Counted from the first letter of the stretch, positions 8,040-17,504 are shown. The stretch: 64,000 nucleotides of DNA from Clostridium cavendishii DSM 21758 (GCF_900141845.1 NZ_FQZB01000014.1:1-64000), one strand, 5' to 3'. The notes: a model not told the origin generated them from the letters alone. A program made the numbers and translations.

Positions 8040-10046
8040 ATGAGATACAAAAAAATAACTTCACTAAAAATTTTAAGTTGTATCATGACCTTTTTATTTT
8101 GTTTTGCACTTCTTCCTACTACAACAGCTAATGCATTCGCTGCTGGTAAACCAGGAATACCTAAAATTTCCTCTAATAAATGGGGTGGTGATACAGGTGG
8201 AGACTACGATATAACATTTAACATGTATTATGGTAATAATGGTACAAGCTATAAGCTTTATGAAAAACTTGGTGTAAAAGATTACAAGGTTATATCTGAA
8301 GGAACTTTAACTGATAATTCACCTAGTGCTCAATCTCTTACTATTCCAATAAGAGATAGAAAACTTGCTGGTACTTATTCTTACTATTTAGAACTTACAA
8401 ATAGTTTTGGTACAAGCACAAGTAATACTTTAGATTTAAACGTAGGTGATAAAAATATATCTAAAAATCTTATATCTGGAATTGATGACAATGGTTCTGT
8501 ATATCAATTCACAATTCCACAAGGACATTCTGAATATAAAATAGAAAACTACAGTGTACAAAGTCCTAAATACTCTGTTATATCAAGTAATACAGATTCA
8601 GTAAAAGCAACTATCAAAAATGAAAACGTTCTTTCTATAGATGCTGTTTCTGCTGGTAGAAGTGGTCTTAAAATAATAGAAGCTACTTCTGGTGATGTTA
8701 GATATGTTGGAGCTAGGGTAAAAAATGCTGATGGTACAAATCCCGGTATGCCTAAATATCTTTCTATGGGATCTGTTAGTCAAGATACAGAAGGAGATTT
8801 AAACTTCTGGAGAGATTCTGCAAATGATTTAAAAAACAAAAGAACAGATGTTAGATACATTTATATAAATGGTGGTCCTAAAGGTGGTTGGAGAAGTTGG
8901 ACTATGCAAGATGGAAAAGGTGATGGCGATAGAGCTAGAACCTTTATAAAGGAAAGCCAAAAACTTGGAATGATTCCATTCTTTGTTTTCTACAATATAC
9001 CTGATAATGATGAAAACTTTAAAGTAGACATAAGCCATATCCAAAGTAAAGACTATATGGAAGGCTACTATAAAGATTTAAAATATCTTTTAGATATTTG
9101 TAAAGAATTTGGTGATGACACTGTCGGCATAATATTTGAACCTGATTTCCTTGGTTATATGATGCAACAATCTGGAAAAAGACCTAGTGAAATTCCTGCA
9201 ACTGTAGATGCCGCTTATAGTTCCGGAATTCTTTCAAAAGATAAGGATCCTAAGTTTGAAAATAATGTTACTGGTCTAGTAAATTCAATTAACTATACTG
9301 TTAAAAAATACTATCCTCAAGCTTACTATGGATGGCAATTTAACATTTGGTCATTTGATAGTACAGATATACCTGGACAAGGATTACTTCATAAAACTGA
9401 ATTTATAGGTCAAGAAAAAGGAAGAGACTTTATAAAGGATGTAGCTAAGTCAACAGCTAATTACTATAATGAGGCTGGCATAACTAACTATGGCGCAAGT
9501 TTTATTTCTATCGATAAATATGGTCTAGATGGTGGTTTCGAAGATGGCGCTGCTGACAATCCAAAAAAATCAAAGTGGCTTTGGAATGCAGATATTTGGA
9601 ATAACTACTTGCTATATACTAAAACATTACATGAAACAACTAAACTTCCAGTAATATTGTGGCAATTACCTGTTGGACATTTAAATGGTTCTACTGAAAT
9701 TAGCCCTTATACTAATACAAGTTTCCCAACTTTAACTAATAAAGTAAATTCCTATGAAGATTCTGCACCTAACTACTTCCTAGGTGATACATTTATAGGT
9801 GGTAGTGATTCTAGAAATGCTTATTTTGGCGCTAACCTTTGTAATGATCCTAAAATAAAAGTTAATGGTGAAAAAATAACATGGGGAGATCATATGCAAG
9901 AAGCTAAGGATGCTGGTATAATTTCTATGCTTTTTGGTGCTGGAGTTAATGGTAGTACTCATTCAACTGGAACTCCGCCAGATGATTCTTATTGGTTTAT
10001 AACTAAAATTCAGAAATATTACCAAAACCCACTAAAATTAAATTAA
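8040..10046 (+). CDS. Secreted glycosidase-like protein with Ig-like N-terminal domains
   Basis: This 668-residue exported protein starts with a signal peptide of about 35 residues ending NAFA-A. An Ig/FnIII-like domain (about 38-135) resembles the N-terminal domain of bacterial chitinases, then a second beta-rich domain (about 140-235). The C-terminal 430 residues look like a TIM-barrel hydrolase, with strand-end motifs YIYINGG, MIPFFVFYN, VGIIFEPDFLGY (Glu367-Pro-Asp369), YYGWQFNIW and LPVILWQLPVGH. Acidic residues such as Glu367 and Asp369 are candidate catalytic groups. I cannot assign a glycoside hydrolase family. ATG 8040 is preferred over the adjacent TTG 8037 because AGGAGG ends at 8030. 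It is monocistronic. Confidence 0.75.
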   Translation: MRYKKITSLKILSCIMTFLFCFALLPTTTANAFAAGKPGIPKISSNKWGGDTGGDYDITFNMYYGNNGTSYKLYEKLGVKDYKVISEGTLTDNSPSAQSLTIPIRDRKLAGTYSYYLELTNSFGTSTSNTLDLNVGDKNISKNLISGIDDNGSVYQFTIPQGHSEYKIENYSVQSPKYSVISSNTDSVKATIKNENVLSIDAVSAGRSGLKIIEATSGDVRYVGARVKNADGTNPGMPKYLSMGSVSQDTEGDLNFWRDSANDLKNKRTDVRYIYINGGPKGGWRSWTMQDGKGDGDRARTFIKESQKLGMIPFFVFYNIPDNDENFKVDISHIQSKDYMEGYYKDLKYLLDICKEFGDDTVGIIFEPDFLGYMMQQSGKRPSEIPATVDAAYSSGILSKDKDPKFENNVTGLVNSINYTVKKYYPQAYYGWQFNIWSFDSTDIPGQGLLHKTEFIGQEKGRDFIKDVAKSTANYYNEAGITNYGASFISIDKYGLDGGFEDGAADNPKKSKWLWNADIWNNYLLYTKTLHETTKLPVILWQLPVGHLNGSTEISPYTNTSFPTLTNKVNSYEDSAPNYFLGDTFIGGSDSRNAYFGANLCNDPKIKVNGEKITWGDHMQEAKDAGIISMLFGAGVNGSTHSTGTPPDDSYWFITKIQKYYQNPLKLN

Positions 10047-10070
10047 TAACAAATATAAATTTTATTACGA

Positions 10071-10104
10071 AATAAAGATCCACATATTTTTGTGGATCTT
10101 TATT
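10071..10104. terminator. Bidirectional terminator between convergent genes
   Basis: A perfect 14-bp stem (AATAAAGATCCACA with its complement) and six-base loop, with T-rich flanks on both strands. It serves the glycosidase-like gene and the convergent methyltransferase-like gene, whose stop codon it touches. Confidence 0.8.
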
Positions 10105-10840
10105 AATTAAAAACCTTTTTAAATTTCTCTAATATATTTATAGCCAACTCTTCATGTACTGGAGAAAAATATTTAACATAACCAGCTTCATTAAACCTAT
10201 CATATAAATCTCTAGTCATATCCATCCATTCTTCAGGTATATACACCCAAGCAATTTTATCTATAGGACAACTTAACAGAAAATGTTCTAATCCCCAAAA
10301 AGAATACTCCTTTATATTATGTAAATCATTGAATTTAACATAATCCTCTACTACTTGTGGTCTTAACTCATATTCATATATATCTACAAAGAAAAAATCG
10401 AATTCTTGTTTATCAGCATTAAATGCATCTCCAACTACTATATTAAGTTTTTTATGCTCTCCAAAATTTTTCTTATAAAGCTCTATAATTTCATTGCTTA
10501 TTTCATAAACTATAACTTCAGTTACTTCACGTTTTTTTAAAATTTCTTGAGTAAAATATCCAAGTCCAAGGCCTACAACGCCTACTCTTCCCTTAGCTCT
10601 TTTAATACTCTCAAAACAACCTTGAACCTCATGTGGAGATATTCTCATCCAAAGTCTATCCCCTTCTTTAAGTTCTACTACTTTTTCTTCAATACCTTCC
10701 TTATGCTCATAAAGATATCCATCAAAGCTACAGTTATTTTTAGTATAATCTATACTAAAACTTCCATTTATATCAGGCTTAATTTTATTATTATACTCTT
10801 TAATTTTTTCAATGTAATAATCCTTATGATATGGCACCAT
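10103..10840 (-). CDS. Class I SAM-methyltransferase-like / spermidine-synthase-fold protein
   Basis: The 245-residue protein has a Rossmann-like core with a glycine-rich nucleotide loop GVVGLGLGYF (about residues 88-97), an acidic residue ending the second strand (EVIVYEIS) and VGDAFNA and FDFFFVDIYEY further on. This is the order of motifs in class I S-adenosylmethionine-dependent methyltransferases and spermidine-synthase-fold proteins. The target is unknown. ATG 10840 is favoured because AAGAGGA directly abuts the ATG two codons upstream. It is monocistronic and convergent with the glycosidase-like gene. Confidence 0.65.
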   Translation of the reverse strand: MVPYHKDYYIEKIKEYNNKIKPDINGSFSIDYTKNNCSFDGYLYEHKEGIEEKVVELKEGDRLWMRISPHEVQGCFESIKRAKGRVGVVGLGLGYFTQEILKKREVTEVIVYEISNEIIELYKKNFGEHKKLNIVVGDAFNADKQEFDFFFVDIYEYELRPQVVEDYVKFNDLHNIKEYSFWGLEHFLLSCPIDKIAWVYIPEEWMDMTRDLYDRFNEAGYVKYFSPVHEELAINILEKFKKVFN

Positions 10841-10970
10841 TTCCATTCCTCTTTTCGTACATTAATATTATTGTCATGTAAATAAATTGTATAAATTTAA
10901 TCTTAACCCATTTTTTAAACATCTTATTTTAATATGTTAAATTTCTAGATTAATTGTACACTATTTTTAA

Positions 10971-11402
10971 TTAATAAGGCAACTCCTTGTTACTATAATT
11001 AGATTTCTCAAATTTAGCAAAATACTTTTTCTCCAAACTATTTTTTTTATTTACAAACTCTTTATAATTTTTAGTATCTATTTCTTCTCCAATTAATTCT
11101 ACCGCATCTCTTGTAGCCATTCTAGACGCCAATTCCTTCCAGAATATTCTTTCATTATAATTGGATAAGAAATCTCCTTTAAATTCAACTTCTTTTATTA
11201 TTGTAGAAGCTACTTCATCCATAGCTTCTATAACATTACTCTTAAGGGTATCACCCAAATCTCCTCCTACTGATAGTATATATTTTAAAAACTCACTATA
11301 TTCTTCATCTTCTATTATCTTAGATTCTTCAATTATATATGCACCTAATAGGCACATTTCTTTTAGAATTATATATTGCTTTTTAGTAACATTAATTTTC
11401 AT
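10971..11402 (-). CDS. Hypothetical cytosolic helical protein
   Basis: I do not recognise this 143-residue, charged, mainly helical protein. It has no signal peptide, membrane helix or cysteine pair. An in-frame ATG exists nine codons upstream, but AAGAGGGG eight bases before the ATG at 11402 fixes the start at MKINVTKKQY. The gene is on its own between the methyltransferase-like gene and the divergent HesB-like gene. Confidence 0.6.
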   Translation of the reverse strand: MKINVTKKQYIILKEMCLLGAYIIEESKIIEDEEYSEFLKYILSVGGDLGDTLKSNVIEAMDEVASTIIKEVEFKGDFLSNYNERIFWKELASRMATRDAVELIGEEIDTKNYKEFVNKKNSLEKKYFAKFEKSNYSNKELPY

Positions 11403-11599
11403 ATCTAAACCCCTCTTATACTTATTCATATTTTATATTTTAACATATTTTCCATTTTCTTCAAATATTTAATGCAATTTATTTTTATATTTTTATTATT
11501 TTATAAATATAATAAATTATATATTGCAAATTAATATTATTCGATATATAATTTATTTGATAATAATTATTAATTACTAAAAATAAGAAGGTGATTTGT

Positions 11600-11926
11600 A
11601 TGAATAAAATAACTTTAAGCACTGAAGCTTATGATGAATTTAAGGCTTTTCTTGATGAAAATGAAGTAGAAGGCTATAACATAAGAATAAACCTAGCTGG
11701 ATTTGGTTGTAGCGGTCCTGTTTTCAATATATCTGTAGATGAGCCAAAAGAAAATGATGTAGTTGAGAAGATCAATGATATAACTTTCTTTGCTGAAACT
11801 TCATTAATAGATGAATTCGGCGGATTCATAATACTTTCTTCTGAAGAAAATGAGGGTAGAGGTTTATCCCTTAAACCTGTTATTGAACCAGAAGGTGGTT
11901 GCGGTACTTGTGGTGGTTGCCACTAA
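11600..11926 (+). CDS. HesB/IscA-like iron-sulfur protein
   Basis: The 108-residue protein has the HesB/IscA-type fold pattern: an N-terminal helix (STEAYDEFKAFLDE), an RINLAGFGCSGPVF strand with a conserved cysteine, an IDEFGGF stretch and a C-terminal CGTCGGCH cluster. IscA-type proteins bind iron or Fe-S clusters and act in cluster assembly; this clostridial branch ends in the CGxCxGC motif. AAGAAGGTG at 11584-11592 lies eight bases before ATG 11600, so the GTG inside it (11591) is not the start. Not linked to other Fe-S assembly genes here. Confidence 0.8.
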   Translation: MNKITLSTEAYDEFKAFLDENEVEGYNIRINLAGFGCSGPVFNISVDEPKENDVVEKINDITFFAETSLIDEFGGFIILSSEENEGRGLSLKPVIEPEGGCGTCGGCH

Positions 11927-11990
11927 CATAAGGCATATAAAAGTCAAAAATGTTAAGAGTTTATTAGTCTATTATTTTTTTAATACGACT

Positions 11991-12026
11991 AAAATCCAAG
12001 AGAGAAAATTTCTCTCTTGGATTTAT
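11991..12026. terminator. Bidirectional terminator
   Basis: A near-perfect stem of about 15 bp (AAATCCAAGAGAGAAA with its complement) with minimal loop and T-run, between convergent genes. It overlaps the last codons of the minus-strand gene. Confidence 0.8.
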
Positions 12027-12679
12027 TTTTTATCTTGTACTGAAAAATCTACATTTTTATAATTTGAATTTATTTCATTTAATCCATTATATACTTGATT
12101 TAAAAATTTATCTTTTGACAATTTACTTTTAAGACCATCGAAAGTACCATCTTCCGAATTATTTTTAACCAATTTTTCATAATATGAATTGGTATCTTTA
12201 GATAAATCATATAACTTATTAAAGCAAATAGAATCCCTACCATTTATGTATATATATTCATTAGAACTATATATATTATCTTCTATCAATTTACTCAAAT
12301 ATGGTTTAATTTTCATATAGCTATCGGACAACATAGTGTTTTTTGTATTATCCTCAGACCCTATATTAAATACTTCTTGATTAGAATAAAATGTATAATC
12401 ATCAATTAAACTTAAATTTTTTTCTAAGATAACATCATAAGTTTGTTTAAGTCTTATAAGCTCCCCCCTTTTTAATTTACCATCTTTTACTGCAACTTCT
12501 AGTATTTTATTGGCATCTACATTTTTATTCCATATTTCTTGAATACTGCTATAAGACTTTGAATATATTCTTTTTTTATAACTATTTTCCTTCACACTCA
12601 TGTAAACATTTACTAGGAGACTTATAAAAAAAATACTTATTATTATATTAAAATAGATTTTAGTTTTATTTTGCTTCAT
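12023..12679 (-). CDS. Hypothetical membrane-anchored protein
   Basis: This 218-residue protein has one N-terminal membrane helix (about residues 9-28, IYFNIIISIFFISLLVNVYM) with a basic leader, and a charged, helical, probably extracytoplasmic remainder rich in Lys, Asn and Ser. No lipobox and no known domain is recognised. The ATG follows AAGGTGGGG. It is monocistronic. Confidence 0.6.
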   Translation of the reverse strand: MKQNKTKIYFNIIISIFFISLLVNVYMSVKENSYKKRIYSKSYSSIQEIWNKNVDANKILEVAVKDGKLKRGELIRLKQTYDVILEKNLSLIDDYTFYSNQEVFNIGSEDNTKNTMLSDSYMKIKPYLSKLIEDNIYSSNEYIYINGRDSICFNKLYDLSKDTNSYYEKLVKNNSEDGTFDGLKSKLSKDKFLNQVYNGLNEINSNYKNVDFSVQDKK

Positions 12680-12863
12680 TAAATCCCCACCTTTTTTAAC
12701 ACTATAATGATTTTATCACAAATTCATTATGATTTCTATATATTAACTTATACAACATATATATTAACAAAATATTAAAAATATATATAAAACTTCTAAT
12801 ATATACTTAATATTTTGTAATATTTATACACAAGTATACCTCTATTTAGAAAATTAATTCTAA

Positions 12864-12930
12864 AAAATAATTGAGAACTGTATTTAAAAATAAATCTTAT
12901 AATAGTTCATTCTTAAATACAATTCTCAAT
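12864..12930 (-). terminator. Terminator of the solenoid-AAA-VWA operon
   Basis: An 18-bp inverted repeat with one mismatch (12870-12887 with 12913-12930) and a 25-nt loop, followed on the minus strand by ATTATTTTTT. It lies about 100 bp past the stop of the VWA gene. The long loop is unusual for an intrinsic terminator. The remaining part of the 12680-13031 gap shows nothing. Confidence 0.55.
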
Positions 12931-13031
12931 CCTTATAATTTTCTATAAGTTTAAGTACTATAATAAATAACTTTCTAAATATAAATATTTTTATTAATTA
13001 TGTTATATTAAATTGCACCTTTTTAAACTTT

Positions 13032-14372
13032 CTATCTCGCCCAATCATGAATCTCATCTCTAAGTGCCTGAAGTCCATAAGTATATCCATAATTTTGAGT
13101 CACTTCTTTATGAATATGAGTAACCTGTCCATATGTTCTGTTTAAACTTAAATTCTCTTTACCTGTTACGACCCACAAAGTTTTATAATTTATAGGTTTA
13201 ACTGTAAGTTCTTTTTCGCCAACTCCATCTGTGAAATATATTAAAATATGATTTCTTAATCTGTTTGCTTTTATATATTCAAATACAGGGCTAAATCTTG
13301 TTGAACCATTTTTTTTAACTCTTTTCTTTATATCTTTAATAGTGTTTAAATCATAAACCCTTCTAATCTCATCATCACATTCTATAACCTTTAATTTAGC
13401 TTTTCTACCTTTAGTTATGCCTATAATCTCTACCATTATTTTCTCTACTTCTTCATCAGTCATAGATGCTGAAATATCTATTGCTATAAGTATTTGTGGA
13501 ATTGAATTTGGAAGTACCCCTCTTAATTCAAGTCTATCTGGCATTCTCCTATCTTTCCTTGTTATAGTTTTTCTATAGCCACTTTTAATAGACGGTAATA
13601 ACCTTCTAATACATTCGTTCCACTCTATTTCTGGTTTTTCCTTTAATTTTATTATTATATTTTCAATATTCTTAGGAGCTTTCCCTTTATAAGCATTTAT
13701 AGCCGTTTTTTTTCTTATAGTATTAAAATTATCTAAACTTATATTCTCATCTCCCCATAATTCATGAGCATCTTCTTGACATATTTCTTTTACAAACTCA
13801 CTACTTTGGGCTTTAATTGTAAATTTATTATTTAATTTTTTATTTATAACATTTTGAATTAATTCTGTATAAATTTCAATAGTCATGTCCTCTTTTAATT
13901 CAAGGTCAAACTCTAAATTTACCCTATCTATATTAGTACACCAAAGTGGAAGATTTTTAACATACTGATTTACAGCTATATCTAAAGCTGTACTCACAGC
14001 TAATTTTGAATATTTATCCTTTAACTTTTTTTCTCTTTCATAATGAGAAAGCATAATGTGATAAATCTCATGTTTTATTAAAGCTTGCATCTCTTTAATT
14101 TCACAGTTTAAAAATAAAATAGGATTAAAATACATTTTAAAACCATTTCCATCAATAACTGTAGCTATTGGCCATGTTATATTGAAAGCAATTTCTCTTT
14201 TAACCTGTATCATAAACTGTCCAAAGAAATTCTCTTCTTTATCTATCATAGACATAACTATATATTCTAAAATCTCTAAAAATTCTCTTTCAAATTGTTT
14301 TGTAACCTGTTTTGTAGTTTCTAAGGAAAGTGCCTCCTTAAGAAGCTTTATTCTCTTTCCGTGAAAGTTCAT
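13032..14372 (-). CDS. VWA-like / putative metallopeptidase protein (DUF2201 type)
   Basis: The 446-residue protein has an N-terminal zinc-peptidase-like helix HEIYHIMLSHY (His101, Glu102, His105; His110 follows) and a C-terminal von Willebrand A-like domain with a MIDAS-type Asp299-x-Ser301-x-Ser303 (AIDISASM). This pairing is the DUF2201 architecture, usually found beside a MoxR-type ATPase, as here, with only 11 bp between the ATPase stop and this ATG. The ribosome site AGGGGTG overlaps the end of the ATPase gene, so the GTG at 14381 inside it is not the start. The family's biological role is unknown; metal-ion-dependent protein binding is a fair guess for the VWA part. Confidence 0.8.
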   Translation of the reverse strand: MNFHGKRIKLLKEALSLETTKQVTKQFEREFLEILEYIVMSMIDKEENFFGQFMIQVKREIAFNITWPIATVIDGNGFKMYFNPILFLNCEIKEMQALIKHEIYHIMLSHYEREKKLKDKYSKLAVSTALDIAVNQYVKNLPLWCTNIDRVNLEFDLELKEDMTIEIYTELIQNVINKKLNNKFTIKAQSSEFVKEICQEDAHELWGDENISLDNFNTIRKKTAINAYKGKAPKNIENIIIKLKEKPEIEWNECIRRLLPSIKSGYRKTITRKDRRMPDRLELRGVLPNSIPQILIAIDISASMTDEEVEKIMVEIIGITKGRKAKLKVIECDDEIRRVYDLNTIKDIKKRVKKNGSTRFSPVFEYIKANRLRNHILIYFTDGVGEKELTVKPINYKTLWVVTGKENLSLNRTYGQVTHIHKEVTQNYGYTYGLQALRDEIHDWAR

Positions 14373-14383
14373 AAATCTCACCC

Positions 14384-15505
14384 CTAGCTATAAATATCAA
14401 AAAAGGCTTCTATGAATACTTCTGAGTCTAATATCTCTTCATATAACTCCTTTGAGTGATCACTTTTTATTTCCTTCATTACACCAAATCTTAAATCCTT
14501 TGGATATTCTTTAATTAAGCTGGCAAATACTTCAATAGATTTTGACCTATCTTTTTTATCCTCAAGATAAGTTAAACAATTTTTAGCTATTATATAAAGT
14601 CTTGAATGACTCTCATTTTTTATAATTTCTTTAATTTCATAAGTTAAAACATCATTTTCTAATATATCCTTAGCTTTAAGTATCGGCTCCTTAACATTAT
14701 TTATAAATGAAATAAAATCTTGAGCTATACTAACTCCAACATTTCCCTTTACAACGTTATAAAATATTTCCTGTGGAACAACAGACTTCCTGCTTAAATA
14801 TACTTTATAAGATTTTGATACTCTCTCCCAACTTCTAGGGGTTGCTTTTATACTTTCCTTTGAATCTGGAGTATGTAAGTACTCAGGGAAGGTTGATAAA
14901 AATTCTATTACAGTTTCATCAACTTTACCACTAGACATAGCCCATCTTAGCCATCCTTTGAAATCTGAATCCATCTCAATCCAAACAAATCTATCTTCCT
15001 GAGCAGTATCCATATCTACAACCTGATAATCAGTTGTTTCAAAATTATCATATTTATTTGAAGGATTCATTGCTGCCACAACATGAACCTTTTCTGATAA
15101 TTCATATCCATTAATTTCTCTGTTAAGTATTAAGTTCATAAGTTCTTGCTGAACAGCATGTTCACATCTATTAAGTTCATCAATAAAAAGTAACACTTCT
15201 TTTCCTGAATCATCACTAAGTATTTCATCTATCTCTATTAATTTGTGATGAGTCGCATAGATTGTTGACTTTTTACTTATCCTTTCTCCATCTATTATAT
15301 ATTCTTTATCATAAACTGTAGGTAATCCACCTATTTCGCCCTCTTTTAAAAGATTTGCATCTATAGTAATCAAATGATATTCTTTTTCCATGCATAATTG
15401 TCTTACTAATGAGGTTTTTCCTATACCACTTTCTCCTATAATTAATGGTACTTCTCCTGATAAAATCACAAGCTCTACAGTTTTAAGTGCATCATTATAA
15501 TTCAA
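14384..15505 (-). CDS. MoxR-type AAA+ ATPase
   Basis: This 373-residue ATPase has Walker A GESGIGKT (Gly24-Thr31), Walker B VLLFIDEL near residue 107 followed by NRCEHAVQQELMNL, and sensor 1 VVAAMNPS. The order and the N-terminal placement fit MoxR-type AAA+ proteins, which act as chaperones or remodelers for partner VWA proteins. The partner is the next gene. Translation starts at TTG 15505, eight bases after AAAGGAAGG. It is the middle gene of a three-gene operon. Confidence 0.88.
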   Translation of the reverse strand: MNYNDALKTVELVILSGEVPLIIGESGIGKTSLVRQLCMEKEYHLITIDANLLKEGEIGGLPTVYDKEYIIDGERISKKSTIYATHHKLIEIDEILSDDSGKEVLLFIDELNRCEHAVQQELMNLILNREINGYELSEKVHVVAAMNPSNKYDNFETTDYQVVDMDTAQEDRFVWIEMDSDFKGWLRWAMSSGKVDETVIEFLSTFPEYLHTPDSKESIKATPRSWERVSKSYKVYLSRKSVVPQEIFYNVVKGNVGVSIAQDFISFINNVKEPILKAKDILENDVLTYEIKEIIKNESHSRLYIIAKNCLTYLEDKKDRSKSIEVFASLIKEYPKDLRFGVMKEIKSDHSKELYEEILDSEVFIEAFFDIYS

Positions 15506-15580
15506 AATTTAAACCTTCCTTTCACCTCTAAATTCGCTTAGGTATATAAAGATTAGTTCTATTATTTTCTCAATCATACC

Positions 15581-16363
15581 TTATACTGAAAGTTTATAAT
15601 CTACAACTAACTTTTTAGCCATTTTACTTCCATATTCATTTACAAAATTTATTTTGTCCATATCTAAAATTTCTAAATCTAAAAAGTCTTTAATATAAGT
15701 ACTATCTACAACTTCTTCTGATAATTTATCGATTAGAACCTCTACTACAAGCTCTGGTTCTATACTTTCATAAATATATTTAACAACTTTTAAATTTTCT
15801 GCTATAAATATTTTTATGTCTTCTAAATCATAATTAGCTATATAATTTATAGCTTCTTCATTTAGCTTAACAGCTTGAACCTTTGTTTTGAAACTTGGAT
15901 TTTCTATATACCTTATAGCCCCCCAATAATTATTTAATGCTTTTAAGCACACTTCCTCTGAAGGATTTTTTATATATTTTATAGCATCATAATCCTTTTC
16001 TACTGCTAAAAGCTTCAATTCCTCAGAAGGGTTTGCTACAAATTGAATAGACCATCCTTTAGCCTTTATCGCTTCCTCCACTACTTTTTTAGATGGATTT
16101 TTTATAAGTTTAAGAGAATTCCATAAAGATTTAACACCTAAAATAAGAATATCCTCTTGTTTACTATCTATATATTCTAATACAAGTGCGTTACTTTTAA
16201 CTGCTGTCTCCATAACCTTATAAGTCGGATTTTTAATATATTGAATAGTAAATGGATTTTTTCTTATAGCCTCCATTTGAAGATCTTCTGATGGATTTTC
16301 TATATTTTTAATATATAAAGGATTTATAGAAATTTCCTTTAAAATTTCATTTTGATCTAACAT
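15581..16363 (-). CDS. Solenoid protein with 22-residue repeats (DUF4116-like)
   Basis: Seven units of about 22 residues run through the first 180 residues of this 260-residue protein. They have the shape NPS-EE-(hydrophobic)-AV-(5)-AI-YI-K, for example NPSEEVCLKALNNYWGAIRY. Each unit should form two short helices, giving an alpha-solenoid like DUF4116 repeat proteins, which suggests protein binding. No signal peptide or membrane helix is present. It is the first gene of the operon with the MoxR-type ATPase (75 bp away) and the VWA protein, so it may be an adaptor or substrate of that pair; that is inference. Confidence 0.7.
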   Translation of the reverse strand: MLDQNEILKEISINPLYIKNIENPSEDLQMEAIRKNPFTIQYIKNPTYKVMETAVKSNALVLEYIDSKQEDILILGVKSLWNSLKLIKNPSKKVVEEAIKAKGWSIQFVANPSEELKLLAVEKDYDAIKYIKNPSEEVCLKALNNYWGAIRYIENPSFKTKVQAVKLNEEAINYIANYDLEDIKIFIAENLKVVKYIYESIEPELVVEVLIDKLSEEVVDSTYIKDFLDLEILDMDKINFVNEYGSKMAKKLVVDYKLSV

Positions 16364-16510
16364 AATATATTCTCCTTTTCAACTTTAAATATATATACTA
16401 ATAACTAAAGTAAACTTCACCCTTTTTATCTATTATTCTTTATATCTCTTATTATCAAATTATAACATAGAACTCCTAAATAGTTAATAATAATTATTAT
16501 TTAATATATA

Positions 16511-16545
16511 TTAAAAAAGATTATGTTTTAACATAATCTTTTTAA
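16511..16545 (-). terminator. Terminator of relQ
   Basis: A perfect 14-bp stem (16514-16527 with 16530-16543) and a 2-nt formal loop, with T-run on the minus strand, 50 bp past the relQ stop. Confidence 0.75.
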
Positions 16546-16595
16546 GCTTCACAAGAAAAAGTACTTAGCCTATATAAAATTTTCATTTGAATTTA

Positions 16596-17390
16596 TTACA
16601 TTTCTTTATATTTATCTATATCTCTTTGAATTGAATATAGGATATTATTAAATTCCCAAATTTCCCCCTCTTCTAATAACTTATTTAAGGACATCTGATA
16701 TCTACTAGCTTCTGCTACTTTACCTATTGAAATAAGAGTTAATATGTTATTCATAACAGTTGATATAATATCAGATTTAACTTCAAATAATTTTTGTGCA
16801 TCCTTTATTTCATCTTTTATTTCAAGCATTTCTTCATCTAATCTAAAAGCCGCATCAGCTGCACTTTTAAGTTTTTTCTTAATGTTACTAGGCAAATTCT
16901 GCTTATATTTATAGTTTAAAGAATGCTCTATAGTAGCCCAAAAATTCATAGCTAATGTTCTTATTTGAAATTCTGCTAAAATTTCTTTCTGTCCATCAGC
17001 CATATTTACTGGATATTTAAGAATCATATGATAACTCCTATATCCACTTTCTTTTACATTAGTTACATAATCCTTTTCATAAAGTATCTGCATATCTTTT
17101 CTTTCCCTAAGGATTTCAACAACCCTATCTATATCATCAACAAATTGGCACATAACTCTTATACCTGCTATATCCTCCATCTCATATTGAAGTCTATCTA
17201 TAGGTATACCAAATTTATTTGCCTTTTCTAAAATACTTGAAACTTCTTTAACCCTTCCTGTAACAAATTCTATTGGAGAATATTCATTTTTTCTTCTATA
17301 TTCTTTTCTTAAACTTCTAAGTTTTACCTTTAACTCATCCACCGCTTGCTCATAAGGTGTGAGAAAAGACTTCCAATCCTTCATTGCCAT
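16596..17390 (-). CDS. relQ: Small alarmone synthetase, RelA/SpoT-type synthetase domain
   Basis: The 264-residue protein has only the (p)ppGpp synthetase domain and no HD hydrolase, TGS or ACT domain. Visible signatures are AGIRVMCQFVDDID, the substrate-binding YRSYHMILKYP, and the catalytic EFQIRT followed by NFWATIEHSLNYKYK. Such enzymes (RelQ/YjbM type) make pppGpp/ppGpp from ATP and GTP/GDP in the cytosol and usually respond to cell-envelope stress through transcription. It is longer than the 210-residue B. subtilis enzyme, with a helical C-terminus. The start follows AAGGTGAT. Expressed alone. Confidence 0.88.
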   Translation of the reverse strand: MAMKDWKSFLTPYEQAVDELKVKLRSLRKEYRRKNEYSPIEFVTGRVKEVSSILEKANKFGIPIDRLQYEMEDIAGIRVMCQFVDDIDRVVEILRERKDMQILYEKDYVTNVKESGYRSYHMILKYPVNMADGQKEILAEFQIRTLAMNFWATIEHSLNYKYKQNLPSNIKKKLKSAADAAFRLDEEMLEIKDEIKDAQKLFEVKSDIISTVMNNILTLISIGKVAEASRYQMSLNKLLEEGEIWEFNNILYSIQRDIDKYKEM

Positions 17391-17423
17391 ACTATCACCT
17401 TTTTTACCTTAATGCTAACTATT

Positions 17424-17504
17424 AAGTAAGAATTTAAATTTTAATTTGACTATTCGAACTTGATTAAATATCTAAATTTAAATTTAGATAATACGAACTT
17501 ACTC
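17424..17504. repeat. Two adjacent copies of a dispersed two-hairpin repeat
   Basis: Copy A (17424-17463) and copy B (17468-17504) each have an AT palindrome built on AAATTTWAATTT followed by ATWCGAACTT. Copy B continues to a second hairpin (ACTCCTAT...ATAGGGGT, about 17514-17542). Related copies are at 19615-19650 and, on the minus strand, 29340-29413. They lie between the divergent relQ and DUF2225 genes. Confidence 0.5.

Noticed and set aside
16485..16505. TAATAATTATTATTTAA as a second PerR box
   Set aside because: It lies downstream of a gene with no promoter nearby; chance match in AT-rich sequence.
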